A DNA stretch of 64,000 nucleotides from Isoperla grammatica (Eukaryota; Arthropoda; Insecta; Plecoptera; Perlodidae), in NCBI GenBank assembly GCA_945910005.1, contig OX246745.1, positions 42,534,433 to 42,598,432 on the forward strand, written 5' to 3'. The notes under the pieces are model-generated. The model was not told where the DNA came from. It worked only from the letters and a program-made list of their open reading frames with translations, and searched no databases. Of the stretch, positions 12,800 to 23,250 are shown in pieces. The translations under genes were made by a program, and so were the position numbers. The stretch's first letter is position 1; every line of letters begins with the position of its first letter.

Positions 12800-14962
12800 T
12801 AGTGTACAGGTACAGGTAGTGTACAGGTACAGGTAGTGTACAGGTAGTGTACAAGTAGTGTACAGGTACAGGTAGTGTACAGGTACAGGTAGTGTACAGG
12901 TACAGGTAGTGTACAGGTACAGGAAGTGTACAGGTACAGGTAGTGTACAGGTACAGGTAGTGTACAGGTAGTGTACAAGTAGTGTACAGGTACAGGTAGT
13001 GTACAGGTACAGGTAGTGTACAGGTACAGGTAGTGTACAGGTACAGGTAGTGTACAGGTACAGGTAGTGTACAGGTACAGGTAGTGTACAGGTACAGGTA
13101 GTGTACAGGTACAGGTAGTGTACAGGTACAGGTAGTGTACAGGTACAGGATGTGTACAGGTACAGGAAGTGTACAGGTACAGGAAGTGTACAGGTACAGG
13201 AAGTGTACAGGTACAGGTAGTGTACAGGTACAGGTAGTGTACACCTACAGGTAGTGTACAGGTACAGGTAGTGTACAGGTACAGGTAGTGTACAGGTACA
13301 GGTAGTGTACAGGTACAGGTAGTGTACAGGTACAGGTAGTGTACAGGTACAGGTAGTGTACAGGTACAGGTAGTGTACACCTACAGGTAGTGTACAGGTA
13401 CAGGTAGTGTACAGGTACAGGTAGTGTACAGGTACAGGTAGTGTACAGGTACAGGTAGTGTACAGGTACAGGTAGTGTACAGGTACAGGTAGTGTACAGG
13501 TACAGGTAGTGTACAGGTACAGGTAGTGTACAGGTACAGGTAGTGTACAGGTACAGGTAGTGTACAGGTACAGGTAGTGTACAGGTACAGGTAGTGTACA
13601 GGTACAGGTAGTGTACAGGTACAGGTAGTGTACAGGTACAGGTAGTGTACAGGTACAGGTAGTGTACAGGTACAGGTAGTGTACAGGTACAGGTAGTGTA
13701 CAGGTACAGGTAGTGTACAGGTACAGGTAGTGTACAGGTACAGGTAGTGTACAGGTACAGGTAGTGTACAGGTACAGGTAGTGTACAGGTACAGGTAGTG
13801 TACAGGTACAGGTAGTGTACAGGTACAGGTAGTGTACAGGTACAGGTAGTGTACAGGTACAGGTAGTGTACAGGTACAGGTAGTGTACAGGTACAGGTAG
13901 TGTACAGGTACAGGTAGTGTACAGGTACAGGTAGTGTACAGGTACAGGTAGTGTACAGGTACAGGTAGTGTACAGGTACAGGTAGTGTACAGGTACAGGT
14001 AGTGTACAGGTACAGGTAGTGTACAGGTACAGGTAGTGTACAGGTACAGGTAGTGTACAGGTACAGGTAGTGTACAGGTACAGGTAGTGTACAGGTACAG
14101 GTAGTGTACAGGTACATGTAGTGTACAGGTACAGGTAGTGTACAGGTACATGTAGTGTACAGGTACAGGTAGTGTACAGGTACAGGTAGTGTACAGGTAC
14201 AGGTAGTGTACAGGTACAGGTAGTGTACAGGTACAGGTAGTGTACAGGTACAGGTAGTGTACAGGTACAGGTAGTGTACAGGTACAGGTAGTGTACAGGT
14301 ACAGGTAGTGTACAGGTACAGGTAGTGTACAGGTACAGGTAGTGTACAGGTACAGGTAGTGTACAGGTACAGGTAGTGTACAGGTACAGGTAGTGTACAG
14401 GTACAGGTAGTGTACAGGTACAGGTAGTGTACAGGTACAGGTAGTGTACAGGTACAGGTAGTGTACAGGTACAGGTAGTGTACAGGTACAGGTAGTGTAC
14501 AGGTACAGGTAGTGTACACCTACAGGTAGTGTACAGGTACAGGTAGTGTACAGGTACAGGTAGTGTACACCTACAGGTAGTGTACAGGTACAGGTAGTGT
14601 ACAGGTACAGGTAGTGTACAGGTACAGGTAGTGTACAGGTACAGGTAGTGTACAGGTACAGGTAGTGTACAGGTACAGGTAGTGTACAGGTACAGGTAGT
14701 GTACAGGTACAGGTAGTGTACAGGTACAGGTAGTGTACAGGTACAGGTAGTGTACAGGTACAGGAAGTGTACAGGTACAGGTAGTGTACAGGTACAGGTA
14801 GTGTACAGGTACAGGTAGTGTACAGGTACAGGTAGTGTACAGGTACAGGTAGTGTACAGGTACAGGTAGTGTACAGGTACAGGTAGTGTACAGGTACAGG
14901 TAGTGTACAGGTACAGGAAGTGTACAGGTACAGGAAGTGTACAGGTACAGGTAGTGTACAGG
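12800..14962 (+). repeat. 18-bp minisatellite, about 120 copies
   Basis: Units of 18 bp (TAGTGTACAGGTACAGGT). Shorter 12-bp units occur near the left end (about 12838-12856 and 12967-12985). Rare variants have GTACACCTACAG (near 13242, 13375, 14515, 14566), ACATG, or AGGAAGT. The period is a multiple of three, so long low-complexity frames (LYTTCTCTLPVPVH) stay open on the minus strand for up to 538 codons. They lack any gene-like start, end or composition and are not called as genes. Confidence 0.98.
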
Positions 14963-15749
14963 TTTGTCACGAGAGCGCGACAGGCGACGGTAATCACATT
15001 CTAGGCGTAGAGCGCACCAAGTTACAGTAAAGACATGGCGGGGGGGGGGGGGGGGTGGAATTGCACGTATTTACAGTGTAAACCAACAGTCTTTACCTCA
15101 AATAACAGCATATATTATCGAGCTTCGTAGTAATGTGATATTTGTTCGTATATTAGGGTGGTAGGAGATGGTTGGAGTGTTGTGTGGAGTGCTTTGATTC
15201 ACATGACAGTGTTATCTTGACTTCTTGTAAGGTTGTTGTGGTGGGGGGCCGAGTACAGTCTTCAGCATGACCTAGTGGGGACTATTTCATTTCATTTCAT
15301 TTCATTTCATTTCATTTCATTTCATTTCATTTCATTTCATTTCATTTCATTTCATTTCATTTCATTTCATTTTTTAATGTAGGGGTTCACTTATTTCGTC
15401 TACTATCGCGCAGACACCCTGGTGCAAGTATAGGCTACTCTATAAATGGATCTTCAGCATTTTGTATTTTGCTTCTATACTTTATACTGCGTACTATGAA
15501 CATAATTTTAACCGTGCTTTTAATAGATGTCATAAAAACCTGATTGTCTCCGTAATTAAACAGTTGGCTTGTGTAAACAATAACATATGTTTTACTTAAC
15601 TAGATTTAAGATAGCAAACGTATGTGATTCTTGGCCTTGACACCCCCCCCCCCCTCTCTTTCCCCTTCCCCTCATCAATCCCTCCAACAGGACGACTGTT
15701 TGTTTTAAAGTAGTGGCAATAAACATGATTGAGTAGGCCTCCTTGTTTA
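14963..15749. other. No gene; poly-G, (TTTCA)n and poly-C tracts
   Basis: Contains a G-run (about 15038-15053), a (TTTCA)n pentanucleotide array (about 15282-15371, (TGAAA)n on the minus strand) and a C-run (about 15643-15654). The (TGAAA)n resembles the tail of the LINE at 3.5 kb, so a minus-strand LINE 3' end at 15.37-15.45 kb is possible but unproven. Confidence 0.6.
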
Positions 15750-16259
15750 GTGTCAATAGTGGAAGATTATCGACTCAGATTTGAAATTTTGATACATTTG
15801 TTCTACAACACGCTACAAATTTCAGAATATGTTTATAACACTATGACACATTTATGATGCAAAGTTAACCAAAATTAGCTCACCACAAGTTGGTAAAAAA
15901 AAATGTCAAAGTCAATTATTTGAAAATAAAATAAAAATCGAAATCCCTCAATATCTAATTCCATTTTGAGCTTACAAAGTTGGGTGTGGTATTAAAAGTC
16001 GTGTATTGGTACTGTATATTAGCATAATTTGGAAAAATGTGGTATTTTTGCATTTCGATAGTCGTTAAACAATAAAAATAGACAAAAATATCCACACAAA
16101 AGTATTTATGGCACTTTAGTCACATAAAAATGATAGAAGTTAATAATATAAAATAAATATGTTTACACAATTGTATAGGTTGAAGAACTAGCTAAAACTT
16201 TGTGACTGGTCAAACTTCGAGACGTGAACTTCATAGCATCGTTTTTCTTATTTCCCTTG

Positions 16260-16375
16260 TCGCGGTGCGCCGGCCGTGGTCGCTCCCGCGCGCTAACCAG
16301 CCATAAGGCCCGTGCTATTCCCGCCCGAGGCGAGCGTGTTTTATTAGACTTGACAACAAAATGTGCACACAACAC
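16260..16375. promoter_or_regulatory. GC-rich invariant core of the left arm
   Basis: A 116-bp block starting TCGCGGTGCGCCGGCCGTGG that I read as identical, in inverted orientation, to 19477-19592. The surrounding arm sequence differs at about one base in ten. It is strongly GC-rich at its start in an AT-rich setting. A promoter, transposase-binding site or gene-conversion tract are possible roles; none is shown. Confidence 0.5.
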
Positions 16376-18483
16376 GTCTTTAGTCGGTTCTTTATTAGAA
16401 AACTGTATTTTTGTTGTGGTTATACTTTTGTGATTCCCATTTTTAACAAAAAAAGTCATGAAGAGGCTCAATATGTCTCTAGGCTTCAAATTAAAAACAA
16501 ATAAATATTCTCATTGATTTTTCCATTCTTCTAAATTAGAGAGTACATTTTTTCATGAGTATTTGAAAACATATTTGTGATCAGAAAATTAAAATGGATC
16601 ACTTCATTATGGATCAAAAACATTTCATCATCTCATCATCGTTAGATGACCAATCACAAATTATGGAACTTAAAAGTTTTGATTAATTATCAGGCCTATA
16701 TTCGAAATCCCATTTTACAAAAATAATGGGTTTGAAATTGACCTTCTTCCTGTTTGAATTGTACGTGAGTGGAGATCATAAGAATGGATTGTGCAACATA
16801 TTGAACACCAATCGCATTGCTGCTGCCACTTCGTTGAACAGTAGTCAGAAAGAAGCAGACACCCGGATGATTTTACACTGACTTAGACGAGCGCAATAAA
16901 TCTTTAGATCTGATTGGACGTTTTGTCGTGCAAACTCCAAATAAAAATAGCAAATACAAATTGTAATTAGATGTAACTATAGTAGTTTTATTTTTCATTT
17001 ATCAGCATCTACACTAGCATATTTTTATTTTATATACATGGATGTGATGATACTGCTTTTGCATTAGGCCCTACTTATGCAAGCTAACGAGTGCACAAGG
17101 TACATGGAATACTTCAAATAGGAACACAAATCGGAACACCCGTGTGCATTATGCAGTTGCTTGCCCCCAGCACATGCGCTATCCGGGTGTGACACTGTCT
17201 CCTCGTTGTTTGGTATAGGGAAATAAGAAGTATTTCGTCAAATATGTGAATGTATTTCGAGCGAGGAACTTGTTTTACTCGGAGTTTTTCACGAAGGAGG
17301 AAACGAAAACGCGTTGGTGGTAGCTCGAAATTTTGCATCCAAACTGTACACTTGTACACTTGTACACTGTAACTGTACAACTGTACATCGGGTACATTTA
17401 AAAAAATACCAGTATTCACTAAACGAATTAAGATATCTTATGTATATCAAGAAGACGACATCAGTTGCATCAGTTGCAAACCTTCCCCCTTGTATGGGAT
17501 CCTTCATTCTACACGTATGAAACGCAGTTTGGCAATGCAACATGCTTCGCAAACACAAAGCTATGTTCGTGTTAAGTTTTTCAAGATATATAAATATTGT
17601 CCGTACGAAAATTATATTTTAAAATAGTTTGCTTATACGTTGTAAAACGCCAAACTTTATTTCACTCGATTAGCCACTAAAAATACCACAATTAATTTAA
17701 ATAAAAATATAACTCTACCATATGTGATGAAACGTGCCCTACAAAAATAAATCACATACCTTGGTTCTACAATATACAATGCAATCCCAGAGAAGATAAT
17801 ACAATATTATTATGTGCATACATTTAAAATAGCTTTACATTGATGGTTGTTGCACTTGCATATACATTGGAAACGAAAATGTAAGATATAGAAATAAAAG
17901 CAGTAAATAGAAAATACAACAAAGATAAATATGAACGTTCAATACCGCAAATTCTTAACTTGCTAGTATTCCTGTTTCTTTGTTATCAGTATTCTAAATA
18001 CGTGAAATGATTTATTATAATGACAAACTGGTAAAGGTATAGGCCTAGTACGCCTCTGAAATTACATCTCACATATAGTTTAAATAGTTGAGCTGCATGT
18101 TGGTTTAGTAGCATTTTTGTTTGAAGTACCTAGTAGTAGTAGTTTAGATTTAGTTAGTAATTTTACGTAAAAATTGAACTTATTTTATGTACGAAATTTA
18201 ACTATGCCTCGTAATATTATGTAGAGAACGTGCTCAGTGAAGACTGACTGAAGTGTCTGTACGGTGTCAGTCGCTCACCCAAGAAATATTATTCTTGTAT
18301 ACTATGTATTGAGCCTCAATAAATTGAAAATTGAACATCTGGACTTCAGCTCACAAACAAAACCCTGATATTGACGGAAGTTGGATTTAATTTTATTGCG
18401 ACATTATACTTATTATCTAGCTGTAAACACTAGGCAGGAAGAAAAAATACACAAGCCAAATATCACGGGATTGTTTTCTTCAG

Positions 18484-18667
18484 GTGGGAGCAAAATGCCA
18501 TGAGTTTCCCAACTCCTGGACTATTTTTTTGTGCATGCAAATCTAAGAAAGGTTGTAGTAATTCAACTCTCTGTCCTTGTATGAAGAGTGGAATAGGGTG
18601 TTCTGAAGTGTGCCGATGTGCCAAGGATTGTTATAATAAACGCAATCACACGAACGGATGGCATTGA
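18484..18667 (+). pseudogene. Terminal exon encoding a CXC-like cysteine-rich motif
   Basis: A short frame follows a good acceptor (GATTGTTTTCTTCAG, ending 18483) and runs to a TGA at 18665-18667. It encodes about 60 residues. Cysteines are spaced C-x-C, C, C-x-C, C, C-x-C, C-Y-N (FFCACKSKKGC, then LCPCMKSGIGC, then CRCAKDC). This spacing resembles the Tesmin/TSO1-type CXC zinc-binding module. Similar modules occur near the C-termini of many uncharacterised, transposon-linked invertebrate proteins. It lies inside the 4.4-kb inverted-arm element, so it may be the last exon of that element's protein. No upstream exon is recognisable, so the gene is probably dead or internally deleted. A host-gene fragment is possible. 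Confidence 0.5.
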
Positions 18668-19476
18668 GCATTAAGTTTAAAAACAGTACACAAATGTAAA
18701 TAGGTTCTACCTTACAAAACACCGGTATTCTTTGTTTTTTTCAGTTGTGTATACAATAACTACGGTGTTTATTCAACCTGCTGTAAATACTTAGTACAAA
18801 TACGTAGTACATTACGAAGCTAGCAATGCCAAAATTGATCATACATTCGTAAATTCCTACAAATAATACTAATTGAGATTATTACAACTGAATATTGATG
18901 TTACTTTATGCACTCAGAATACTTAAATATACCAGGAATATTATATTTTCTAAATAAGTTTGACACCGTATTTCCTGTTAATAGGGCATGTTGCGCAAAC
19001 GTTCTATAAACAATGTTTTATGCGTGCATTTTTTACGCATGTTTTTAAAAAATAGCGCACTGATGATTGATGGTCGCTCCAGAAAATCAATTTAAAGTTT
19101 AACCCCATTATTTTTGTAAAATTTTATTCCGAATATACTACTTTAAGCGAATTAATAAAAAATTTAAGTTCCTTAATTTGTGATTGATTATCTAACCATG
19201 ATGTGATGAAATGTTTTTTAACCAAAATGAAGTGATACATTCTACTTTTCTGACTAAAATTAGGTTATCATATGCTCAATAAATTTGTGTTATTCTTAAA
19301 AATGTACTCTCTTATTTAGTAGGATGGAAAAATGCAATGACAATATTTTATTTGTTTGTAATTTGAAGCCTGGATAGAAATATTTATGCCTCTTTAAGAT
19401 TTTTGAGATAAAAATGTTAATCACAAAAGTATAACTTCAATAAAATAATATTTTAACTATAGAACTTTCTAAAGGA

Positions 19477-19592
19477 GTGTTGTGTGCACATTTTGTTGTC
19501 AAGTCTAATAAAACACGCTCGCCTCGGGCGGGAATAGCACGGGCCTTATGGCTGGTTAGCGCGCGGGAGCGACCACGGCCGGCGCACCGCGA
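19477..19592. promoter_or_regulatory. GC-rich invariant core of the right arm
   Basis: Inverted counterpart of 16260-16375. Beyond its boundaries the arms diverge again, with substitutions and short indels. Confidence 0.5.
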
Positions 19593-20156
19593 CTAGGGAA
19601 ATAAGAAAAACAATAACGATGCTATGAACTTCACGTCTCGAAGTTTGATCAGTGACAAAGTTTTAGCTAGTTCTTCAACCTATACAATCGTGTAAACATA
19701 TTTGTTTTATTATATTATTAACTTCTATCATTTTTATGTCACTAAAGTGCGGTAAATACTTTTGTGTGGATATTTTGGTCTATTTTTATTGTTAATGACT
19801 ATCAAAATGCAAAAATATCACATTTTTCAAAATCATGCTAATAGGCAGTGCAAATGCACGACTTTTAATACCACACCCAACTTTGTAAGTTCGAAATGGA
19901 ATTTGATATTGACAGATTTCGATTTTTATTTTATTTTCAAATATTTGAATTTGACATTTTTTTGATGAACTTCCGGTGGGTTAATTTTGGTTAACTTTGC
20001 ATCATAAATGTGTCATAGTGTTACAAACATATTCTGAAATTTGTAGATTGTTGTAGAACAAATGCAACAAACTTCGACGCCATTTGAAGAGCTAGCCGTT
20101 TGATAATCTTCAACTATAACGGAAAAATATTGCAAGGTTATGTCTGCAACTATGAC

Positions 20157-20384
20157 CTCTGTATCATGGCTCCTGTAACATGGCCCCTGTTACATGGCCC
20201 CTGTAACATGGCCGCTGTAACATGGCCGCTGTAACATGGTCCCTGTAACATGGCCCCTGTAACATGGCCTCTGTAACATGGCCTCTGAACCATGGCCCCT
20301 GTAACATGGCCCCTGTAACATGGCCTCTGTAACATGGCCTCTGTAACATGGCCCCTGTAACATGGCCCCTGTAAGATGGTCCCC
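20157..20384 (+). repeat. 14-bp minisatellite, about 16 copies
   Basis: Units of ACATGGCCCCTGTA with C/T and C/G variants at two positions. It abuts the right end of the 4.4-kb inverted-arm element. All three minus frames are open by coincidence of period and composition. Confidence 0.95.
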
Positions 20385-20908
20385 TTGTGTCTTGGGAAGC
20401 GTCACTGGATTACGAGGTGTTAGTCATACCTCATACTAATCACATCAAGATTGTCGGTAAATGTTGACACGTACTCAAGTCCATAATAATAATAAATACA
20501 CGGTTGAAACTATTATAACAAAATGTTGTTGTTGTTGTGAATGTGTTGTTTTAAATCTCCCGGAAGCCACATTTCATTTACAGGTTACTTAATGCAACTT
20601 CAAGGTGAAAGAATAAGTAGTATTACTGTCGACGTTTTCCTGATTGATGGAGATTGACTGTTGACAGCTCCTCTGTAACTTGCACACGCACACGCACACG
20701 CACACGCACACGCCTCACCGTGGCTGTGGTCTGTGATGCAGTTAAAGTGTCCAAAACATAAAATGCCTCACGAAATAGATGAGTGAAATACCAACCATCA
20801 CTTGAAACAGGTACATTAGGAATACGGGTTGGTTACACAGACAGAGGGCAATACTACAGAGGCTTGTGCAACTACTAAGCAGAAGAGTCTGTTGTGTATT
20901 GTTGAACT
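20385..20908. other. No gene; short (CACACG)n
   Basis: Spacer containing a CACACG hexanucleotide run at about 20682-20713. No supported coding sequence. Confidence 0.6.
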
Positions 20909-21206
20909 AACGTGCACAGGCCCGGCTTAAGGGTAAAATCTCGTGTACGCGGGAAGTGAAAATGCCGCCTATAATATATTTCCTCTGACAATAGCATGTT
21001 CATATCACCTATTTTGAAGATTAGGTAACAAGAAACTTCAAAATGCTTTTGTATTATTTTGCTAAGGAAACCTGCTCAGGGATAATTCATGCCCTAATTG
21101 TGAGGAATAACCAGATAGAATGGACACGGGAAGTTTGAGCGGACTCATCCCTTAGCATTCACCCTAACGACGGTAGAAAATATTGGCATAACTTGATTAT
21201 GATTCC

Positions 21207-21262
21207 CAGTGGTGGGTATTGAACCAGCGATCTCTTGAATCAGAGTCTCGCGCGTTACACAC
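21207..21262 (-). pseudogene. tRNA-like fragment (SINE remnant)
   Basis: On the minus strand, an anticodon-arm-like segment (GACTCTGATTCAAGAGATC) is followed by GCTGGTTCAATACCCACC. The latter fits the tRNA T-arm and pol III B box (GGTTCRANYCC). The 5' half is not recognisable. It is probably a tRNA-derived SINE remnant inside the hAT relic. Confidence 0.4.
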
Positions 21263-21412
21263 TTATTTATGAAAAATTTGGTGCGAAGGAAGCAGGTAAA
21301 ATAAATTAGTAATTCCACCCCAGCTAACGTTAATATGTTTTATTTTATTAAAAACAATTATTTGTATTTAAATAAATTAATGTGAAATGAGTAATTATCG
21401 ACGTAAGCTTAA

Positions 21413-21728
21413 AGGCGCGTCTACACAAAATGATTAATGTGTAAGTCGTAAGGTGAATGGTTTAAGGTTTAATGTTTAAATCGTAACGTTGTCCCCGCCC
21501 CTATATATTTCTTTGAAAGATCTGCGACTTCGTAACGAACGTTGATTGGATGGTCGTCGTAAGCCTTACGAAAGTAGTTCGATCTTGTTCAACTACTCTT
21601 AAACACTTATGATTAAACATTACACCTTACGACACTGTGTGAACGCTAACACGTAAATCATATGCCTCAACTTGCTTAAACCATAAACGGTAAACCTTAA
21701 ACATTAATCATTTTGTGTAAACGCGACT
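21413..21728. mobile_element. 316-bp Harbinger-type MITE with TAA TSD, nested in the hAT relic
   Basis: The termini are AGGCGCGTCTACACAAAATG on the left and, reverse complemented, AGTCGCGTTTACACAAAATG on the right. Both continue into ATTAATGT. The trinucleotide TAA flanks both sides (21410-21412 and 21729-21731), matching the TWA target duplication of PIF/Harbinger elements. The interior is largely inverted (GGTTTAAGG-type motifs near both ends) and non-coding. Confidence 0.8.
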
Positions 21729-22249
21729 TAAGAGTTTAAGGCACCCAACTCAAACAATTAACAACTATGCATGTATGTGCAACTATTTATGTGTCATCAG
21801 CGAGTTATTTTATGAACTACTTGAAGGGGTTGGTCTGCTTTTTCAACTGGTTGTGTTATTTTTATATTTTACTTGGCAGGCACAATTAGTATTATGCTCC
21901 TTTAGAAGAAGAAGAAATTATTGAATTCTGTGTAATACATTTATTAAAATATATACGTAATAATAATATTTAAGACATAATTATGCCAGGCTATAGTTTG
22001 GATTGATACACGTTACATAATTTGTATTTGTATATGCCTACTAAACACCTCTAAAACATATACTGTCTAAAATTAACTTATGCAGCTTATACAACTTTAC
22101 AAGGAAAATGTGATTTTCCGATATATGTTATGAAAGTTACTGAGGCGTGCTCTGCTTTCTAAAAGACGTAGCAAGGCAAAAGGCATTATCCTGACCCGCC
22201 CTCCCCGAGTCGGAGTACACCCCTCACCTATATCACGAGTATTTACTAT

Positions 22250-22486
22250 TTAGGAGGCCGTCATCCCGAATGTCTGCAATCTCCGTCCCGTCATCTTCGC
22301 CCTCAAGGTCGTGCTCCGGGTCGGCGTCAACGTGAGACTCATGTTTGTCGGCGCCCCCTCCCCCCACCCCCCAAAAACGATCAAAAATTTTGACATTGTA
22401 CTCTTTAAAATAAGAGCTTCTTCTGCCCGAGCTTTATTTTTTTTTGCCGTCTCCCATCCCGAAGGTTTTTTACGTTTTCTATCCAT
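22250..22486 (-). pseudogene. hAT transposase N-terminal fragment
   Basis: Minus-strand frame with a Met at 22486-22484 starting MDRKRKKPSG, then a Lys/Arg/Glu/Ala-rich stretch and SKFL. This resembles the basic N-termini of hAT/ZMYM1-like transposases (typically KKRKLSGAQ-type, then a charged helix and a LLKYF-like motif). After about residue 38 the frame becomes Gly/Thr-rich and unlike the family. The dimerisation and catalytic RNase-H-like regions are missing. Position (about 530 bp inside the right terminus) and strand fit the 5' end of the hAT element's own gene. A TATATA-containing sequence near 22791 could be its promoter; that is weak. Confidence 0.5.
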
Positions 22487-23054
22487 GTATGCACTTCTTA
22501 ATTTGAAGCAAAACACATCCTACTCGAGCAAAGAGACAACATAATGCAATAGTGATGACTGACTAGCACAGGTTGCGGGTCTTGGAAACACGTGTATGTC
22601 GCCTGATATGTATGTACAAATTTGCCGCCTGTTCGAAATCACCTGCACCTCATGGAACATATCAACCCTTCAATATAGCGAAGGATGAATGGAGAATGAG
22701 TGTTGGATAAAGCCGTCGTATTTGAAAAAAGTCACGTACTTCGTTAATAGCCTCATTGGACCAAACCACTGTCTCCAAGCCTCCAAGGTGTATATAAGGG
22801 ATGTTGTACAATACAACTTGTAATAAGTTATTGGCACGCTCTTTGCTAAAACCCGTCATGCAAAATGTGTTATTAGTTATTACCTTGTAACTTAAAATGT
22901 TCTACTCAATCCTTGTCTTAAATTATTTTTTAAATAGGCGGCACTTCTCTGAAGTGCCGCCTATGCAATTGTGCCGCCGTACGCGGTCGCGTACGTCGCT
23001 TACGCCTAAAGCCGGCCCTGAACGTGCATGAACGGGGCAGTATGATAAGGATCT

Positions 23055-23165
23055 AAGGTCGTCGGTTTAGACCTAGTACAGACTTAGTACCACCTAGTAT
23101 AGACCTAGTATAGACTAGTATAGACCTAAGGCTAAGGGGGGGGGGGGGGTCGCCCCCCTTCCCCC
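23055..23165 (+). repeat. Short GACCTAGTAT repeats and G-run
   Basis: Five or so imperfect copies of AGACCTAGTATAG, then a poly-G tract (about 23137-23149) and a C/T-rich stretch. Confidence 0.7.
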
Positions 23166-23250
23166 TCCCCCTTCCACGACATTAGTCCCAACGACCATGA
23201 AAATCAAAACATTCCTGACGTTCTTCCACTCTTCGTAAATGCAGTCTTCC

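Larger units (their letters stand above)
15750..20120. mobile_element. 4.4-kb element with about 1-kb inverted arms
   Basis: The left arm (about 15750-16745) is the reverse complement of the right arm (about 19085-20120). Similarity extends over roughly 1 kb with small indels and is highest in the middle of the arms. The arms are AT-rich except for a GC-rich core. The 2.3-kb interior carries a Cys-rich exon (18484-18667) and AT-rich sequence with scattered AATAAA signals. Long terminal inverted repeats around a decayed coding interior fit a DNA transposon or foldback element. No clear TSD was found at the diverged outer ends. Two unrelated inverted insertions of one repeat is the main alternative. 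Confidence 0.7.
20917..23020 (-). mobile_element. hAT-superfamily transposon relic with perfect 8-bp TSD
   Basis: The octamer AACGTGCA flanks the element on both sides (20909-20916 and 23021-23028). The left terminus reads CAGGCCCGGCTTAAGG. The right terminus, reverse complemented, reads CAGGGCCGGCTTTAGG. Both continue into similar GTAA...GTACGCG sequence. An 8-bp TSD with CAGGG-type ends is diagnostic of hAT. A subterminal palindrome (GGCGGCACTTC / GAAGTGCCGCC) lies near 22937-22963. The interior keeps only an N-terminal transposase piece on the minus strand, so the copy is non-autonomous. A Harbinger-type MITE is nested inside it. Confidence 0.88.

Noticed and set aside
12702..14997. Minus-strand frames of 180-538 codons with LYTTCTCTLPVPVH repeats
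   Set aside because: 18-bp satellite artefact; two frames are open over the same stretch and nothing gene-like flanks them.
17114..17558. Minus-strand frames around a TGTAC-rich stretch
   Set aside because: Two overlapping frames of unremarkable composition inside the inverted-arm element; no family resemblance.
18050..18360. Possible solo LTR (AATAAA near the end, promoter-like stretch)
   Set aside because: No matching TG...CA ends or 4-6 bp TSD could be found, and there is no second copy in the window.
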